64,000 nt of DNA from an uncultured Dechloromonas sp. (lineage in GTDB: Bacteria; Pseudomonadota; Gammaproteobacteria; Burkholderiales; Rhodocyclaceae). Below, in pieces: positions 32,236 through 41,569 of this stretch (positions are counted from its first letter, which is position 1; every line of letters starts with the position of its first letter). The notes under the pieces are model-generated. The model saw only the letters and a program-made list of their open reading frames with translations. It did no database searches and was not told the DNA's origin. The translations under genes and the position numbers were made by a program. The stretch is from contig NZ_CAMFKO010000018.1 in the NCBI RefSeq assembly GCF_945957265.1, forward strand, positions 1-64,000. The letters run 5' to 3'.

Positions 32236-33756
32236 ATGCGCCTTTTCCGCCTGTTCAAGATCGCCTCCGTCGCCAGCCGTTTCGGCCTCGACGAGATGGT
32301 GCTCGAACACGAGCCGAGCGGCCGCCTGGTGCGCCTGGCAAACGCGCTGCAGTTCTGGCGCGACCTGTCGACGCCGCGCGCCGTGCGCCTGCGCCTGGCC
32401 CTCGAGGCCCTCGGCCCCATTTTCGTCAAGTTCGGCCAGGTGCTGTCCACCCGGCGCGACCTGATGCCGCCGGACATCGCCGACGAACTGGCCCGCCTGC
32501 AGGATCGCGTTCCGCCCTTCGACTCCGCCCTCGCCCTGGCCGAAATTGAAAAGGCCTACGGTCGGCCCGCCCACGAAGTCTTCGCCGAATTCGACCCGAC
32601 CCCGATCGCCTCGGCCTCGATCGCCCAGGTGCACTTCGCCCGCCTGCGCGACGAGGACGGCGGCCACGACGTCGCCGTGAAGATCCTGCGCCCGAACATG
32701 CTGTCGGTCATCGAGCACGACCTGGCGCTGATGGACAACCTGGCGATGCTGCTCGAAAAGCTGTGGTCGGACGGCAAGCGCCTGAAGCCACGCGAGGTGG
32801 TCGCCGAATTCGCAAAATACCTGCGCGACGAACTCGACCTGATGCGCGAAGCGGCCAACGCCTCGCAGCTGCGCCGCAACTTCACCGACTCCGCCTTGCT
32901 CATCGTCCCGGAAGTGCACTGGGACTTCTGCACCTCGACGGTGATGGTCATGGAGCGCATGAAGGGCGTGCCGATCTCGCAGATCGACCGCCTGCGCGCC
33001 GAGGGCATCGATCTCAAGAAGCTGTCCGCGGCCGGGGTCGAAATCTTCTTCACCCAGGTCTTCCGCGACGGTTTCTTCCATGCCGACATGCACCCCGGCA
33101 ACATCTTCGTCGCCCCGGACGGCCGCTACATCGCGCTCGACTTCGGCATCGTCGGCACGCTGACCGATTCCGACAAGAACTACCTGGCGCAGAATTTCCT
33201 CGCCTTCTTCCGCCGCGACTACAAGCGCGTCGCCGAGGCCCACATCGAATCCGGCTGGGCGCCCAAGGACACCCGCGTCGACGAGTTCGAGGCCGCCATC
33301 CGCGCCGTCTGCGAACCGATCTTCGACCGCCCGCTCAAGGACATTTCCTTCGGCAAGATACTGCTCCGCCTGTTCCAGACCTCGCGCCGCTTCAATGTCG
33401 AAATCCAGCCGCAGCTGGTCATGCTGCAGAAGACCCTGCTCAACATCGAGGGCCTCGGCCGCCAGCTCGACCCCGAACTCGACCTGTGGAAGACCGCCAA
33501 GCCCTTCCTCGAGCGCTGGATGAGCGAGCAGATCGGCTGGCGCGGCCTGCTCAAGACCTTCAAGCAGGAAGCCCCCTACCTGGCGCGCAGCATCCCGCAA
33601 CTGCCGCGCCTGGTCCACCAGGCCCTGGCCCAGCCGGCGAAGGCGGACCTGCAACCCCAGATCGAGCGACTGATTGCCGCGCAGCGGCAGCAGAACCGCT
33701 GGCTGGCCATCATCGCCCTGCTGCTCGCCCTGCTCGTCGGCGCCCTGTTCGTCTGA
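32236..33756 (+). CDS. ubiB: UbiB atypical kinase/ATPase for ubiquinone synthesis
   Basis: A 506-residue ABC1/ADCK-type protein that assists coenzyme Q synthesis at the membrane. Motifs are the KxGQ sequence [16 protein letters not shown], the Ala-rich loop [20 protein letters not shown] and ALDFGIVG. The C-terminal hydrophobic helix (about 485-505) anchors it. The ATG at 32236 ([10 protein letters not shown]) is preferred; a TTG at 32209 would add nine residues. The following helicase gene starts 6 bp later. Confidence 0.94.
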   Translation: MRLFRLFKIASVASRFGLDEMVLEHEPSGRLVRLANALQFWRDLSTPRAVRLRLALEALGPIFVKFGQVLSTRRDLMPPDIADELARLQDRVPPFDSALALAEIEKAYGRPAHEVFAEFDPTPIASASIAQVHFARLRDEDGGHDVAVKILRPNMLSVIEHDLALMDNLAMLLEKLWSDGKRLKPREVVAEFAKYLRDELDLMREAANASQLRRNFTDSALLIVPEVHWDFCTSTVMVMERMKGVPISQIDRLRAEGIDLKKLSAAGVEIFFTQVFRDGFFHADMHPGNIFVAPDGRYIALDFGIVGTLTDSDKNYLAQNFLAFFRRDYKRVAEAHIESGWAPKDTRVDEFEAAIRAVCEPIFDRPLKDISFGKILLRLFQTSRRFNVEIQPQLVMLQKTLLNIEGLGRQLDPELDLWKTAKPFLERWMSEQIGWRGLLKTFKQEAPYLARSIPQLPRLVHQALAQPAKADLQPQIERLIAAQRQQNRWLAIIALLLALLVGALFV

Positions 33757-33762
33757 TCGTCG

Positions 33763-36700
33763 ATGGCTGTCATCACCTTATCCACGTTCACTGACGAACA
33801 TGTCGCCGAATGGTTCGCCACGCGCGACATCAACAAGGCCAAGCCCTACGTCGACCTGGTCCGCGACCTGAGCATCGACGGCAACATGCTCAGCGCACTG
33901 GTCCCCGGCTCGGCGCCTGAACCCTACAAGGTTCAGGCTTACCTGAGCCAGGACCAGAGCGGCGAGATGGGCGTCGTCAGCCGCTGCACCTGCCCGGTCG
34001 GCCGCCACTGCAAGCACGTTGCCGCCGTGCTGCTCAAGGCCGTCGAGGCGCGCACCCCGGCCGCCCAGCCGAGCGGCAGCGCCCTGTCGTGGATCGAAGA
34101 CCTGCGCCGCACCTCGATCGCCGTCGCCAAGAAGAAGGCCCGGCCGAGCAGCGCGCGCCAGCAACTCTTCTACATCCTGAAATGGACGGCCGACAAACGC
34201 CAGTTCGGCATCGAGATCCGCAAGGGGAAGTATCCCGAGAGCGCCGAGGAATGGTGGAAGGTCGACCGCGCCCTGCTCACGCCGCCGCAATTCGTCAGCG
34301 AGGAAGACCTCGGCATCCTGCGCCTGATCTGGGCCGACCGCGGCCATGAAACCGGCCTGCGCGCCTTTGGGCTCGGCCCGGAGCGGGGCGGCGAAATCCT
34401 GCAGCGCATGGCCGCCAGCCATCGCCTCTACCCCGAGGACGACCTCGGCCTGCCGCTCAACGCCGGCGCGCCCCGTCCCGCCACCATCGGCTGGAACATC
34501 GACGGCATGGGTTTTCAGCGCCCCTACCTGAAACCGCAGCCGTCGGCCGAGATGATCATCGCCGTCGACCCGCCCTGGTACGTCGACCTGGCGGAAGGCG
34601 AAGTCGGTCCGCTCGAGGTTTCCGGCAATCCGGACGTGGTCAGCCGCCTGTTCTCCCTGCCGCCCCTGTCCGCCGAAGAAGCCGCCCTGGTCGCCGAGGC
34701 GCTGTCCGAGCTGGCGCCCGACCTGCCGCTCCCGGGCGGCGACGCCGGCGCCCGCCTGCGCCTCGTCGACGCGCCGCTGATTCCCATCCTCCAGCTGGAA
34801 ACCCTGCACACGCACGGCCACCGCGCCTGGCGAGGATACCCGCAGAATTTCGCCGGCGGCGAATTCGATGTCGCCAAGGTGGTATTCCGCTACGGCGACG
34901 CCGAAATCCGCCCCGAAGAGAAAAGCGAGTTCATCACCCTGCCGGAAGGCGAGACGGTCCGCCTGCAGCGCCGTCCCGAGGCTGAGGCCAGGGCGCTGGA
35001 AGCACTCACCGGCAGCGGCCTGCAGAAGATTCCGAGCCACACCCTGCACACCTTCGGCAGCCCGCCGGAAGGCGTCTACGGCCTGGCCGACGAGGCGCTG
35101 TGGGTGCCCTTCATGCAGGAAGGCTCGCTGCGCCTGAAGGAGGCCGGCTGGCAGATCGAGTTCCCCGAGGACTTCCGCCACCACGTCATCGAGGTGGACG
35201 GCTGGGATGCCGAACTCTACGAATCCGACAACGGCTGGTTCAACCTCGACATGGGCATCATCGTCGAAGGCGAACGCCTGCCGCTCGCCCCGCTGCTCGC
35301 CAACCTCTTCCGCAGCGATCCGCGCTGGCTGGAAGTGGCCGAGCTGGAGCGCGTTCCCGACGACGAAGGCATCGATCTCTACACCGCCCGCGGCAAGCGC
35401 CTGCGCGTCCCGGCCGGCCGCATCAAGCCGCTGGCCGCGACGCTGATCGACCTGTTCGACGGTTTTTCCGGCGGCGACGTGCTGCGCCTGTCGCGCTTCG
35501 ACGCGCCGCGCCTGGCCGAACTGTCCGACCTCAGCCGCTGGCAGTTCCGCGGCCAGAGCGACATCATGGCCCTGGCCGAGCGCCTGCTCGCCGCCCAGGG
35601 CATTTCCGATGTCGCGCCGCCCGCCGGCTTCCGCCTCGACCTGCGCCCCTACCAGCGCGAAGGCCTGGCCTGGCTGCAATTCCTGCGTGCCAACGCGCTG
35701 TCGGGCATCCTCGCCGACGACATGGGCCTCGGCAAGACCGCCCAGACGCTGGCCCACCTGCTGCTGGAAAAGGAAGGCGGCCGCCTCGACAAGCCGGCGC
35801 TGGTCATCCTGCCCACCTCGCTGATCTTCAACTGGAAAAACGAAGCCGCCCGCTTCGCCCCGGACCTCAAGGTGCTGTCGCTGCACGGCCCGGAGCGCAA
35901 GAGCCGCTTCGCCGACATTTCGACGCATGACGTGGTGCTGACCACCTACCCGCTGCTCTGGCGCGACGCCGACGAACTGATGCAGCACAGCTACCACCTG
36001 CTCATCCTCGACGAGGCGCAGACGGTCAAGAATGCCCAGAGCCAGAGCGCCGAAGCGGTGCGCAAGGTGGATGCGCGACACCGCCTGTGCCTGACCGGCA
36101 CGCCGCTGGAAAACCACCTCGGCGAACTGTGGAGCCAGTTCGACTTCCTGCTCCCGGGCTTCCTCGGCACCAGCAAGCAGTTCACCCGCCATTGGCGCAC
36201 GCCGATCGAGAAGCAGGGCGACATCGCCCGCCGCGGCCTGCTCGCCCGCCGCATCCGTCCCTTCATCCTGCGCCGCAAGAAGGAAGACGTGGCCCGGGAA
36301 CTGCCGCCCAAGACCATCATCGTGCGCAGCGTCGAACTCGAAGGCTCCCAGCGCGACCTCTACGAAACGGTACGCGCCGCGATGGACGCCAAGGTCCGCG
36401 ACGAAATCGCCCGCATGGGCTTCGCGCGCAGCCAGATCGTCATCCTCGACGCCCTGCTCAAGCTCCGCCAGGTCTGCTGCGACCCGCGCCTGGTCAAGGC
36501 CAGCGCCGCGCGCAAGGTGACCGAGCGGGCCAAGCTCGACCTGCTCATGGCCATGTTGCCGGAACTGGTCGACGAAGGCCGCCGCGTGCTGGTTTTCTCG
36601 CAATTCACCAGCATGCTCTCGCTGATCGAGCACGAGCTCGACAAGGCCAACATCGCCTACGTCACGCTGACCGGCGACACCAACGACCGCGAAACGCCGA

Positions 36701-37041
36701 TCCGCCGCTTCCAGGAAGGCCAGGTCCCGGTCTTCCTGATCAGCCTGAAAGCGGGTGGCGTCGGCCTCAACCTGACGACCGCCGACACCGTGATCCACTA
36801 CGACCCGTGGTGGAATCCGGCCGTCGAGAACCAGGCCACCGACCGCGCCCACCGCCTCGGCCAGGACAAGCCGGTGTTCGTCTACAAGCTGATCGTCAGC
36901 GGCAGTATCGAGGAAAAGATCCTCGCCCTGCAGGAGCGCAAGGCCGAACTCGCCGCCGGCATTCTCTCCGAGGATCACCAGGTCGACATCAAGTTCGGCA
37001 CCGACGATCTCGCCGCCCTGTTCGAGCCGCTGCCCGACTGA
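33763..37041 (+). CDS. SWIM zinc-finger SNF2 helicase
   Basis: A 1092-residue Swi2/Snf2 ATPase. The N-terminal SWIM zinc finger is C75-T-C77...C83-K-H85. A long middle region (about 100-600) is unassigned apart from SNF2_N-associated folds. The helicase core has DDMGLGKTAQ (Walker A, about residue 655), LDEAQTVKN (Walker B, about 750), SQFTSML and RAHRLGQDK (motif VI). Such bacterial HepA-like proteins are thought to remodel DNA or nucleic acid-protein complexes; the substrate is unknown. The gene is 6 bp after ubiB, an arrangement that suggests co-transcription though not shared function. Confidence 0.92.
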   Translation: MAVITLSTFTDEHVAEWFATRDINKAKPYVDLVRDLSIDGNMLSALVPGSAPEPYKVQAYLSQDQSGEMGVVSRCTCPVGRHCKHVAAVLLKAVEARTPAAQPSGSALSWIEDLRRTSIAVAKKKARPSSARQQLFYILKWTADKRQFGIEIRKGKYPESAEEWWKVDRALLTPPQFVSEEDLGILRLIWADRGHETGLRAFGLGPERGGEILQRMAASHRLYPEDDLGLPLNAGAPRPATIGWNIDGMGFQRPYLKPQPSAEMIIAVDPPWYVDLAEGEVGPLEVSGNPDVVSRLFSLPPLSAEEAALVAEALSELAPDLPLPGGDAGARLRLVDAPLIPILQLETLHTHGHRAWRGYPQNFAGGEFDVAKVVFRYGDAEIRPEEKSEFITLPEGETVRLQRRPEAEARALEALTGSGLQKIPSHTLHTFGSPPEGVYGLADEALWVPFMQEGSLRLKEAGWQIEFPEDFRHHVIEVDGWDAELYESDNGWFNLDMGIIVEGERLPLAPLLANLFRSDPRWLEVAELERVPDDEGIDLYTARGKRLRVPAGRIKPLAATLIDLFDGFSGGDVLRLSRFDAPRLAELSDLSRWQFRGQSDIMALAERLLAAQGISDVAPPAGFRLDLRPYQREGLAWLQFLRANALSGILADDMGLGKTAQTLAHLLLEKEGGRLDKPALVILPTSLIFNWKNEAARFAPDLKVLSLHGPERKSRFADISTHDVVLTTYPLLWRDADELMQHSYHLLILDEAQTVKNAQSQSAEAVRKVDARHRLCLTGTPLENHLGELWSQFDFLLPGFLGTSKQFTRHWRTPIEKQGDIARRGLLARRIRPFILRRKKEDVARELPPKTIIVRSVELEGSQRDLYETVRAAMDAKVRDEIARMGFARSQIVILDALLKLRQVCCDPRLVKASAARKVTERAKLDLLMAMLPELVDEGRRVLVFSQFTSMLSLIEHELDKANIAYVTLTGDTNDRETPIRRFQEGQVPVFLISLKAGGVGLNLTTADTVIHYDPWWNPAVENQATDRAHRLGQDKPVFVYKLIVSGSIEEKILALQERKAELAAGILSEDHQVDIKFGTDDLAALFEPLPD

Positions 37042-37093
37042 TCGCGCCGGGCGCGCCGCCATCCGTTACAATCAAAAATCAGACTTTCCTGAG

Positions 37094-37543
37094 ATGAGGT
37101 TGTTGATGCGCCGCTTTCTGCTCCTGGCCAGCCTGATCCTTTTCGCCGCCACCGTTCATGCGGAGGCATGGATGGTGAAGCAAAAGACCGCCGCCGGCTT
37201 CGAGGACACCCGCGAGGCGGTCGTCATGGCCATCGAAAGCCGCGGGCTGGTCATCAACTACGTCTCCCACATCGGCAGCATGCTGGAGCGGACCGGCGTC
37301 GACATCGGCGCCTCGCACCGGCTATTCGACCAGGCGCAGATCGTCGAATTCTGCTCGGCCCGCCTGTCGCGCCAGATGATGGAGCTCGACCCGCACAACG
37401 TCGTGCTCTGCCCCTTTGCCATTTCGATCTATACCCTGCCCGGCGAACCGGGCACCTGGGTTTCCTATCGCCGCCCCGTCGGCGCCGCCGCCGAACTGGT
37501 CGAGCCGCTGCTCAAGGCGATCGCCGGCGAAGCCCTGCAATAA
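37094..37543 (+). CDS. Secreted DUF302 protein
   Basis: A 149-residue exported protein. The signal peptide MRLLMRRFLLLASLILFAATVHA (cleavage about 23) is followed by a DUF302 domain (about 35-145, FEDTREAVVMAIESRG ... RPVGAAAEL), a small alpha/beta fold of unknown function seen in periplasmic and cytosolic versions. The second Met at codon 5 could also start. It is 52 bp after the helicase gene, possibly in its operon. Confidence 0.88.
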   Translation: MRLLMRRFLLLASLILFAATVHAEAWMVKQKTAAGFEDTREAVVMAIESRGLVINYVSHIGSMLERTGVDIGASHRLFDQAQIVEFCSARLSRQMMELDPHNVVLCPFAISIYTLPGEPGTWVSYRRPVGAAAELVEPLLKAIAGEALQ

Positions 37544-37568
37544 CCGGCATGCCGCGCCGACCGGGGTG

Positions 37569-38078
37569 TCAGGCCGTTTCCGTCGCGGCCTCGATGCGCG
37601 CCAGCAGGCCGTCTAGGGCGTGGCGTACCGACTGTTCGCGAACCGCCGCGCGATCTCCGGAAAACAGCCGCGTCTGCGCCTCGCAACCGCCGTCACGCGA
37701 CGCCCATGCAAAGCAGACCGTGCCCACCGGCTTGTCAGGAGAGCCGCCGCTTGGCCCGGCAATGCCGGTAATGGCCAGCGTCCAGTCGGCCACGCTATGC
37801 CCGAGCGCGCCTTGCGCCATCGCCCGCGCCGTCGCTTCCGACACCGCGCCGTGCCGCGCCAGGGTCGTCTCCGGCACCCCGAGCATGTCGCATTTGGCGG
37901 CATTCGAATAAGTCACGAAACCGCGGTCGAACCACGCCGAGCTGCCGGCAATCGCCGTCAGCGTCTGGGCAACCCAGCCGCCGGTGCAGGACTCCGCGAC
38001 AGCCACCGACGCTCCCCGCTCGAGGAGCCTGTTGCCAAGGCATTCCGCCAGTTTTTCAAGTTCATGCATGACGTCCAT
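37569..38078 (-). CDS. pncC: Nicotinamide-nucleotide amidase (CinA C-terminal type)
   Basis: A 169-residue enzyme that deamidates NMN in NAD recycling. It contains the signature AESCTGGWVAQ (about 28-38), a GFVTYSNAAKCDMLGV block and ITGIAGPSGGSP. It is the single-domain form, without the N-terminal molybdopterin-like domain of full CinA. Convergent with the DUF302 gene, 25 bp apart. Confidence 0.94.
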   Translation of the reverse strand: MDVMHELEKLAECLGNRLLERGASVAVAESCTGGWVAQTLTAIAGSSAWFDRGFVTYSNAAKCDMLGVPETTLARHGAVSEATARAMAQGALGHSVADWTLAITGIAGPSGGSPDKPVGTVCFAWASRDGGCEAQTRLFSGDRAAVREQSVRHALDGLLARIEAATETA

Positions 38079-38204
38079 CGTAGCACGGCGATGTTTGGGC
38101 CACCCGCTGCCGGCATGCCGGGCAGGCGCGAACTAAAAATCCGCCGCCGCATCGCGAACCCCGGCCAGAAATATCAATGACATAACCCAAGGGAATACAA
38201 TAAA

Positions 38205-38373
38205 AGGCCGAAAGCAAAATAATTCCTTCCGCAACATTCTGTTACAGAAGGCTACGAAAGCACGACAGACGAAACGTAGCTGCCACCCTAGAATGCAATT
38301 GTGCATTGAACCCCTCCTCTCGAAATTCCCCCTTTCGAGAAATTTATACCCCGCCGCTGGCGGGGTTTTTTTT
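38205..38373 (+). ncRNA. Candidate small RNA with intrinsic terminator
   Basis: Between pncC (minus) and the cytochrome gene (plus) no coding frame exists, yet a textbook terminator lies at 38349-38373 with no plus-strand gene ahead of it. Upstream is a possible promoter, TATCAA (38172) - 18 bp - TACAAT (38196-38201). The predicted RNA of about 165 nt would hold a small hairpin TTCTG/CAGAA, a C-rich single-stranded stretch with CCCCTCCTCTC (an anti-Shine-Dalgarno-like sequence), an 8-bp hairpin (38318-38340) and the terminator. Existence and targets are inferred. Confidence 0.5.
38349..38373 (+). terminator. Strong rho-independent terminator
   Basis: CCCCGCC/GGCGGGG stem (38349-38355 with 38359-38365), 3-base loop and eight T (38366-38373). 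It lies upstream of the cytochrome c gene and downstream of no plus-strand gene, hence the small-RNA suggestion. Confidence 0.92.
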
Positions 38374-38399
38374 GCTCAGCTACGCCGGGCCGTTATAAT
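38371..38399 (+). promoter_or_regulatory. Promoter of the cytochrome c5 gene
   Basis: A perfect TATAAT at 38394-38399 with TTTGCT 17 bp upstream (38371-38376), the -35 overlapping the end of the terminator T run. It would start transcription about 28 bp before the ATG at 38435. Confidence 0.65.
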
Positions 38400-38434
38400 C
38401 GAGGTTTTATATCTAACGCACTGGGGTCTTCGGC

Positions 38435-38878
38435 ATGGCTGAACAATATTCTTCCAAGAGCATGATGTGGAAAACGATCGGCATCGCGGTTGTTCTGATC
38501 GCCATCATCTACCCGCTCACCAACAGAACCTTCAACTCGGCCGCCGATGCAGCCAAGGGCACCGACGAATCCGACGTTCGCATCCAGCCGGTCGCCAAGT
38601 TCGAGTTGGCCAAGGCCGAAGCTGCCGCTGCCAGCGGCCCGCGCGATGGCGCCACCATCTACAACTCGGTTTGCGGCGCCTGCCACAACTCCGGTGCCGC
38701 CGGCGCGCCGAAGATCGACGACAAGGGCGCCTGGGCGCCGCGCCTTGCCCAGGGCAAGGATGCGCTGATCAAGAGCGTGACCAACGGCAAGAACGCCATG
38801 CCGCCGAAGGGTGGCGCCACGCTGTCCGACGTCGAAATCAAGAACGTCGTCGAATACGTGATGGGCAAGGCCAAGTAA
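38435..38878 (+). CDS. Membrane-anchored cytochrome c5 family protein
   Basis: A 147-residue c-type cytochrome. An uncleaved N-terminal membrane helix (about 12-29) anchors it, the haem site is CGACH (about 80-84) and the axial Met is in NAMPPKGG. The rest follows cytochrome c5 length and pattern. It is periplasmic, and likely passes electrons to a terminal oxidase or reductase. The gene has its own promoter and a strong terminator, so it is monocistronic. Confidence 0.93.
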   Translation: MAEQYSSKSMMWKTIGIAVVLIAIIYPLTNRTFNSAADAAKGTDESDVRIQPVAKFELAKAEAAAASGPRDGATIYNSVCGACHNSGAAGAPKIDDKGAWAPRLAQGKDALIKSVTNGKNAMPPKGGATLSDVEIKNVVEYVMGKAK

Positions 38879-38899
38879 GCGCTGTCCGCATCGCGACCA

Positions 38900-38922
38900 G
38901 GGAGGCTGCGGCCTCCCTTTTT
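38900..38922 (+). terminator. Terminator of the cytochrome c5 gene
   Basis: GGGAGGC/GCCTCCC stem (38900-38906 with 38911-38917), TGCG loop, five T follow. Confidence 0.9.
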
Positions 38923-38932
38923 CGTGGACGTT

Positions 38933-38958
38933 AAAAAGGGCGCCCGCTTGGGCGCCCT
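38933..38958 (-). terminator. Terminator of the Ala/Lys-rich protein gene
   Basis: AGGGCGCCC/GGGCGCCCT 9-bp stem (38937-38945 with 38950-38958), GCTT loop, followed on the minus strand by TTTTTAACG. It faces the cytochrome terminator. Confidence 0.85.
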
Positions 38959-39006
38959 GTCCGGCGCGGCTTTTGGAGGACCGCGCCCGGCTTGGTGCAG
39001 CAATCC

Positions 39007-39318
39007 TTACTTCTTGGCCGGTTCGGCAGCGGCGGCAGCCGGGGCCGGCTGGGCGGCGGCCTTCTTGGCATGCTTCTTCGCCTTCTTGACCGGTGCGGCC
39101 GCCGGCTTCGCTTCTTCCTTCTTCATTTCCGGGGCAGCGGCGGCCGGCTTGGCTTCCGCGGACTTCACGGCTTCGGCCACTTTCGGCGCTTCCGTCTTGA
39201 CGACGGCGGCGGTCGGGGCGGCGGCGGCCTTCACCTCGGCGACGGCCGGCTTGACGTCAGCGGCGTGGGCGATACCGAAGGAAGCGGCGATGGCGAGGGC
39301 GATGAGTTGCTTGATCAT
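39007..39318 (-). CDS. Secreted Ala/Lys/Pro-rich low-complexity protein
   Basis: A 103-residue protein. The signal peptide MIKQLIALAIAASFGIAHA (cleavage about 19) leads a low-complexity chain of Ala, Lys, Pro, Glu and Val, ending AAAAEPAKK, with a lysine cluster KKAKKHAKKAA. The ATG at 39318 follows CAGGAGAAT. The body resembles both histone H1-like tails and acid-shock (Asr-like) proteins, but with export to the periplasm the latter type is the better comparison. Function unknown. It is a single gene with its own terminator. Confidence 0.75.
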   Translation of the reverse strand: MIKQLIALAIAASFGIAHAADVKPAVAEVKAAAAPTAAVVKTEAPKVAEAVKSAEAKPAAAAPEMKKEEAKPAAAPVKKAKKHAKKAAAQPAPAAAAAEPAKK

Positions 39319-39457
39319 TTTGATTCTCCTGATGTTGTTTGTTCGGTCGTTGATCCGGCTTTGCAAGATTGCGCTGCCTTGTGCCGAATAACGCGGGCCG
39401 TTGCAGCCCGGATGTCAGGAGGAAAGTAACCCGTTGTAACGCAGCGTTACCGGGCGG

Positions 39458-41449
39458 TTAGCGCTTGTTTCCGGCGAGCATGGCCTTCATGGCGTCGAGC
39501 CGGGCGCTGCCGGTCACCTTGTCCACCGGCTTGGCATCCTTGCCGCCGGCAAAGCGCACGTCGTCGCGGCCCATTTCGTCGATGAAGCGCGACGGTTCGC
39601 AGGGAATGAATTCGCGCGCCTGCTTGCGCCGCTCGCAGTAGGAAATATTCAGGGTGCGCTGGGCGCGGGTGATGCCGACGTACATCAGGCGGCGCTCCTC
39701 CTCGATCTTGCTCGGCTCGGTCGATTCGCGGTGCGGCAGGATGCCTTCCTCGACGCCGACCAGGAAGACGTGCGGATACTCGAGGCCCTTGGAGGCATGC
39801 AGGGTCGACAGCTGGACGGCATCGACCTCCTCGTCGTTCTGCTTGTCGAGCATGTTGATCAGGGCGATGCTCTGGGTCAGCTCAATCAGCGTCTTGCCGT
39901 CGAGCTCGCCCTTCTTGTTGATCCAGTTGGCGAATTCGCAGACGTTGGCCCAGCGCGTCTGCGCCGCGCGCTCTTCCTCATGGTCGTAGAGGAAGGTTTC
40001 GTAGTCGATGGCCTTGAGCAGATCGGGCAGCACGAGGTGGGCCGCTTCGCGCCCGGCGCGTTCCTGCATGCGGTTGATGAACTGGCAGAACTCGAGCAGC
40101 GGCTCGAGCTGGCGCGGTGCGACGCGGTGCGCGAAGCCTTCCTCGAAGGCGGCGGCGAACAAGGACACATGCCGTTCCCCGGCATAGGTGCCGAGCACCT
40201 GCAGCGTCGCCGCGCCGATGCCGCGCTTGGGCGTGGTGGCGGCGCGGATGAAGGCCGGGTCATCGTCCTCGTTGGCGAGCAGGCGCAGGTAGGCGATGAT
40301 GTCCTTGATCTCGGCCTTGTCGAAGAAGGACTTGCCGCCGGACAGCAGGTAGGGGATGCGATGGTCGCGCAGGTATTCCTCGAAAATCCGCGCCTGGTGG
40401 TTGGAGCGGTAGAGGATGGCGTAATCCTTGAACTGGCTGCGGTGCTCGAAACGGTGCGCCTGCAGCTTCATGACCACGCTCTCTGCCTCGGCGTCGTTGT
40501 CGCGGCAGACGGTGACGCTGATCTGCTCGCCGTGGCCGTGCTCGGACCACAGCTTCTTGTCGAACAGCTTCTCGTTGTTGGCGATGACGTTGTTGGCCGC
40601 CTTCAGAATGCGTACCGTCGACCGGTAGTTCTGTTCGAGCTTGATGACCTTGAGGCTGGGGAATTCGGCCGGCAGCTTGCGCAGGTTGTCGATGTCCGCG
40701 CCGCGCCAGCCGTAGATCGCCTGGTCGTCGTCGCCGACCGCCGTGAACTGGGCGCGGATGCCGGTCAGCAGCTTGAGCAACTGGTACTGGCAGGCGTTGG
40801 TGTCCTGGTATTCGTCGACCAGCAGGTAGCGCAGGCGGTTCTGCCACTTGTCGGCAATCTCGGGATGTTCGCTGAACAGCTTGACCGGCAGGCCGATCAG
40901 GTCGTCGAAATCGACCGCCTGGTAGGCCTTCAGCGTCGCCTCGTAGCTCAGGTAGGCATGGGCGGCCAGTTTCTGGTGCTCGTCGGTGGCCAGATGACGG
41001 GCCGCCTCCGGGGCGACCAGCGCGTTCTTCCAGTTGGAGATCAGCGACTGCAGGATGCGCACCGTGGCCTTGTCCACCGTCCCGGCCGCCTCGGCCAGGA
41101 TGCCCGCGCAGTCGGCCGAATCGAAGATGGAAAAGCGCGGCTTGTAGCCGAGCGCCTTGGCTTCCTCGCGCAGGATGCGCACGCCGAGCGAATGGAAGGT
41201 GGAAATCTGCAACTGGTTGGCCAGCGGTGGCGACAGGATCTTGCCGATGCGCTCCTGCATTTCCTTCGCCGCCTTGTTGGTGAAGGTGATGGCGGCGATG
41301 TTGCGCGGCTGGAAGCCGCAATCCTGGACCAGGTAGGCGATCTTCTGCGTGATCACCCGCGTCTTGCCCGAGCCTGCCCCGGCCAGCACCAGCAGGGGGC
41401 CGTCGAGGTAGTGGATCGCTTCGCGCTGCTGGGGATTGAGGCCGGACAT
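39458..41449 (-). CDS. rep: ATP-dependent DNA helicase Rep
   Basis: A 663-residue UvrD/Rep (SF1A) 3'-5' helicase. Motifs are GAGSGKT (Walker A, about 24-30), AITFTNKAAKEM (Ia), DEYQDTN (II), GDDDQAIYGWRGAD (III), LEQNYRS (IV), STLHASKGLEY (V) and VGITRAQ (VI). The length and the start MSGLNPQQREAIHYLDGP fit Rep rather than UvrD or PcrA. It helps replication forks past protein blocks. Preceded by a GC-rich hairpin at 41469-41486. Confidence 0.95.
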   Translation of the reverse strand: MSGLNPQQREAIHYLDGPLLVLAGAGSGKTRVITQKIAYLVQDCGFQPRNIAAITFTNKAAKEMQERIGKILSPPLANQLQISTFHSLGVRILREEAKALGYKPRFSIFDSADCAGILAEAAGTVDKATVRILQSLISNWKNALVAPEAARHLATDEHQKLAAHAYLSYEATLKAYQAVDFDDLIGLPVKLFSEHPEIADKWQNRLRYLLVDEYQDTNACQYQLLKLLTGIRAQFTAVGDDDQAIYGWRGADIDNLRKLPAEFPSLKVIKLEQNYRSTVRILKAANNVIANNEKLFDKKLWSEHGHGEQISVTVCRDNDAEAESVVMKLQAHRFEHRSQFKDYAILYRSNHQARIFEEYLRDHRIPYLLSGGKSFFDKAEIKDIIAYLRLLANEDDDPAFIRAATTPKRGIGAATLQVLGTYAGERHVSLFAAAFEEGFAHRVAPRQLEPLLEFCQFINRMQERAGREAAHLVLPDLLKAIDYETFLYDHEEERAAQTRWANVCEFANWINKKGELDGKTLIELTQSIALINMLDKQNDEEVDAVQLSTLHASKGLEYPHVFLVGVEEGILPHRESTEPSKIEEERRLMYVGITRAQRTLNISYCERRKQAREFIPCEPSRFIDEMGRDDVRFAGGKDAKPVDKVTGSARLDAMKAMLAGNKR

Positions 41450-41468
41450 GGTTCCTGGAAAAACAGAG

Positions 41469-41486
41469 CCCCGCCGGAGCGGGGCA
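41469..41486 (-). terminator. Hairpin between the upstream small-gene group and rep
   Basis: GCCCCGC/GCGGGGC 7-bp stem with CGGA loop, followed on the minus strand by TCTGTTTTT. It would end transcription coming from 41570, twenty bases before the rep start. Confidence 0.8.
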
Positions 41487-41569
41487 GACAGAAGACAATA
41501 GCCGGATTCTAACCCAGCCGGGAAGGCGCGGTGATTTCGCCGCGCCGGCCTGCGGCGCGGCGCCTCCGC

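Noticed and set aside
30132-32549. An 805-codon plus-strand frame
   Set aside because: Antisense to the glycosylase and diguanylate cyclase genes and runs out of frame into ubiB.
33778-37062. A 1094-codon minus-strand frame
   Set aside because: Mirror image of the SNF2 helicase gene, without recognisable domains.
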